From: Trebonia sp.
GTDB taxonomy: Bacteria; Actinomycetota; Actinomycetes; Streptosporangiales; Streptosporangiaceae
Reading direction: 5' to 3'
NCBI GenBank assembly: GCA_030038035.1
Contig: JASHPP010000561.1
Location: 1-23,083, forward strand
DNA: 23,083 nucleotides
The position numbers were made by a program, and so were the translations under genes. The notes beneath the pieces were generated by a model that searched no databases, was not told the DNA's origin, and saw only the letters and a list, made by a program, of their open reading frames with translations. This document shows, one piece after another, positions 21,546 to 23,083 of this stretch; position 1 is the stretch's first letter, and every line of letters starts with the position of its first letter.

Positions 21546-23083
21546 ATGGCGATCTGGGCGCGTTCGGTACTTGCGGTCGGGGCGGCGCTGCTCGCGGCGG
21601 CTTGCGGCACCGCGCCCGCTGGCGGCGCGGGCCATGCGAAGGCGGTGCCGCGGCAGGCGGCCGCCGCGGCCGTGACCGTCACCCCGGACACCGGCCTGGT
21701 CGGCGGGCAGCCGCTGCGGGTGAGGCTGACGGGGTTCCCGCCGGATTCCTTCGTCGAACTTTACGAGTGCGCGGCCCCGGGGGCCTGCTCCGCCGTCTGG
21801 GGTGTCGGCACCGGGAGCACGGGCAGCGCCTCGGCCACGTTCATCGCGCAGCCCTCGGTGCCATCGGGCGCTGGCGCCGCCTGGGTGCCATGCGGCCGGC
21901 GGTGCGTCCTGGACGCGGTGGCTGTCAAGGAACCCGTCGGCGTCCCGGCGGAGCCGGCCCCGGCCGCCACCGCCCGGCTTGCCTTCGCGGCCGGGTCCCC
22001 CGCCGCGGCGACCGACCTGGCGTACTCCTCGCTGCTGTCCGTCAGCTGGGTCAGCGCGACGCAGGGCTGGGCGCTGGCCGCCCAGCCCTGCTCCACGGGC
22101 ACATGCGCCCGGCTCGCGCGCACCACCGACGCCGGGCGGCACTGGCAGCTGCTGCCAGACCCGCCGGCCACGATCCAGGACGGCACGGCGGACTGCCAGG
22201 TCCAGTCCTGCGTGAGCCAGGTCAGCTTCGCCAGCCCCGCGGTCGGCTACCTCTACGGCCCGGCGCTGCTGATGACCACCGACGGCGGCCTGACCTGGCA
22301 CGCCAGGCCAGGCCTGCAGACCGAGACGCTGACCGCCGACGGCGGGCGGGCATACCGCATCACCTACACCAGCGACGGCTGCCCCGGCCCCTGCCAGCCA
22401 TCCTTGCAGGAGGCCCCGGCCGGCACGGGGAGCTGGCGGACGCTGATCGGCCAGCTCGCCGAGCCGGGCCGCAGCGACTCGGCGCAGATCGCCGTCTCCG
22501 GCCCGGACGTGGTCATCGCCATGTACGGCAGCCTCTCCGGGCCGGTCCCGGCGCAGGCGGTCCTGTACCGCTCCGCCGACGGCGGGGGCACCTGGCAGCG
22601 GGCAGCCGACCCCTGCGACGGGCTCGGCCCCGGCGCCCCGCGCAGCCCTGGCGCCCCGGGCGCCCCGGGCCAGGAGGAGGACCTGATCGGGCTGGCCGCA
22701 GCACCCGGCGGCTTCTTCGCCGGCCTGTGCGTCACGCGCGCCACCATGAGCGCCTTCGTCATCACCTCGGCCGGCGCGACCGCCTGGAAGGCAGCCGCGG
22801 CGCCGCCGCCCGGGCAGAACCTCGGCGTCATAGCCGCCGCCGGCCCCGCCGTGATCGCCGTCGCCAGCGCCGCCCTGGGCGGGGACGGCAGCTACACCGC
22901 CCGGCTGCTCGTGACGACCGACGCGGGCCTGCGCTGGGTCACCGCCGCCACGGACACCCAGGACCTGGCAGCCGGCGGCGTCCCGGCCTGGGCCGGCTTC
23001 GAGACCGCGCTGGATGGCCAGTGGCTCGCCGACCCGCACAGCGTCTGGACCACCACCGACGGCGGGCTGCAGTGGACCAGGAC
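21546..23083 (+). CDS. Predicted lipoprotein: neocarzinostatin-like domain plus BNR/sialidase-type beta-propeller repeats (3' end outside window)
   Basis: At least 512 residues; no stop before the window ends, so partial. The N-terminus MAIWARSVLAVGAALLAAAC is a signal peptide with a lipobox-like end (C20 lipidated; the -3 residue is Ala rather than Leu). Residues about 42-128 resemble the neocarzinostatin apoprotein Ig-like fold: VTVTPDTGLVGGQPLRVRLTGF, with two close cysteine pairs C75/C81 and C116/C120 that match the family's two disulfides. From about 150 onward come repeated short propeller strands ending in an Asp-box-like motif: TTDAGRHW, TTDGGLTW, SADGGGTW, TTDAGLRW, TTDGGLQW. These are typical of BNR/Ycf48-like beta-propellers. 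Extracellular, membrane-anchored; likely a ligand- or glycan-binding protein. No catalytic assignment. Start ATG with GGGG 4-7 bases upstream; separate from the radical SAM gene by 86 bp. Confidence 0.85.
   Translation, partial: MAIWARSVLAVGAALLAAACGTAPAGGAGHAKAVPRQAAAAAVTVTPDTGLVGGQPLRVRLTGFPPDSFVELYECAAPGACSAVWGVGTGSTGSASATFIAQPSVPSGAGAAWVPCGRRCVLDAVAVKEPVGVPAEPAPAATARLAFAAGSPAAATDLAYSSLLSVSWVSATQGWALAAQPCSTGTCARLARTTDAGRHWQLLPDPPATIQDGTADCQVQSCVSQVSFASPAVGYLYGPALLMTTDGGLTWHARPGLQTETLTADGGRAYRITYTSDGCPGPCQPSLQEAPAGTGSWRTLIGQLAEPGRSDSAQIAVSGPDVVIAMYGSLSGPVPAQAVLYRSADGGGTWQRAADPCDGLGPGAPRSPGAPGAPGQEEDLIGLAAAPGGFFAGLCVTRATMSAFVITSAGATAWKAAAAPPPGQNLGVIAAAGPAVIAVASAALGGDGSYTARLLVTTDAGLRWVTAATDTQDLAAGGVPAWAGFETALDGQWLADPHSVWTTTDGGLQWTR

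Noticed and set aside
21516..23039. 507-codon minus-strand frame opposite the BNR lipoprotein
   Set aside because: Extreme Gly/Arg/Ala bias without motifs; the plus-strand frame has a signal peptide, paired cysteines and Asp-box repeats.

Overview
The window is very GC-rich, with strong G/C preference at third codon positions, frequent GTG starts and short or 4-base gene overlaps. It carries a multidomain SpoIIE-type phosphatase, an S53 peptidase, a 3Fe-4S ferredoxin and a neocarzinostatin-like lipoprotein. All of this points to a mycelial actinomycete (Actinomycetota, Streptomyces/Streptosporangiales-like); I cannot place it more finely from sequence alone. No rRNA, tRNA, CRISPR array, transposase or phage gene is visible.

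Layout. 52-2253 (+) is a PAS/GAF/PP2C/HATPase signalling phosphatase, convergent with a minus-strand block at 2268-6040 holding glmS, a 98-aa unknown and a membrane diguanylate cyclase. An AT-richer gap of about 360 bp follows. A minus-strand MFS exporter (6404-7774) is divergent from a secreted-type S53 (sedolisin) peptidase (8148-9746, +), which converges on a pirin-family protein (9803-10801, -). Next is a TetR/DHA2-efflux pair (11186-13377, -) with a clear promoter and a candidate operator over its -10. Then comes a translationally coupled three-gene redox operon (13524-15663, -): a ferric-reductase-type bis-heme membrane protein, a NuoF-like flavoprotein and a 3Fe-4S ferredoxin.

From 15855 to 21459 (+) lies the most unusual part. 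Five co-directional genes encode: a SIR2-like/phosphoribosyltransferase/cupin three-domain fusion; a divergent shikimate-dehydrogenase-family enzyme; a two-TM pentapeptide-repeat protein; a GlcNAc-kinase-like BadF-family kinase; and a radical SAM enzyme with a SPASM-type C-terminus. The middle genes are tightly packed (42 bp, 25 bp, 4-bp overlap, 73 bp). I do not recognise this combination as a described pathway. The domain mix (sugar kinase, type II mannose-6-phosphate-isomerase-like cupin, PRPP-loop PRTase, polyol/keto dehydrogenase fold, radical SAM) suggests an undescribed sugar, cyclitol or nucleoside-type metabolite; this is inference.

The window ends inside a lipoprotein gene (21546 to past 23083, +) that fuses a neocarzinostatin-like domain to BNR-type beta-propeller repeats.
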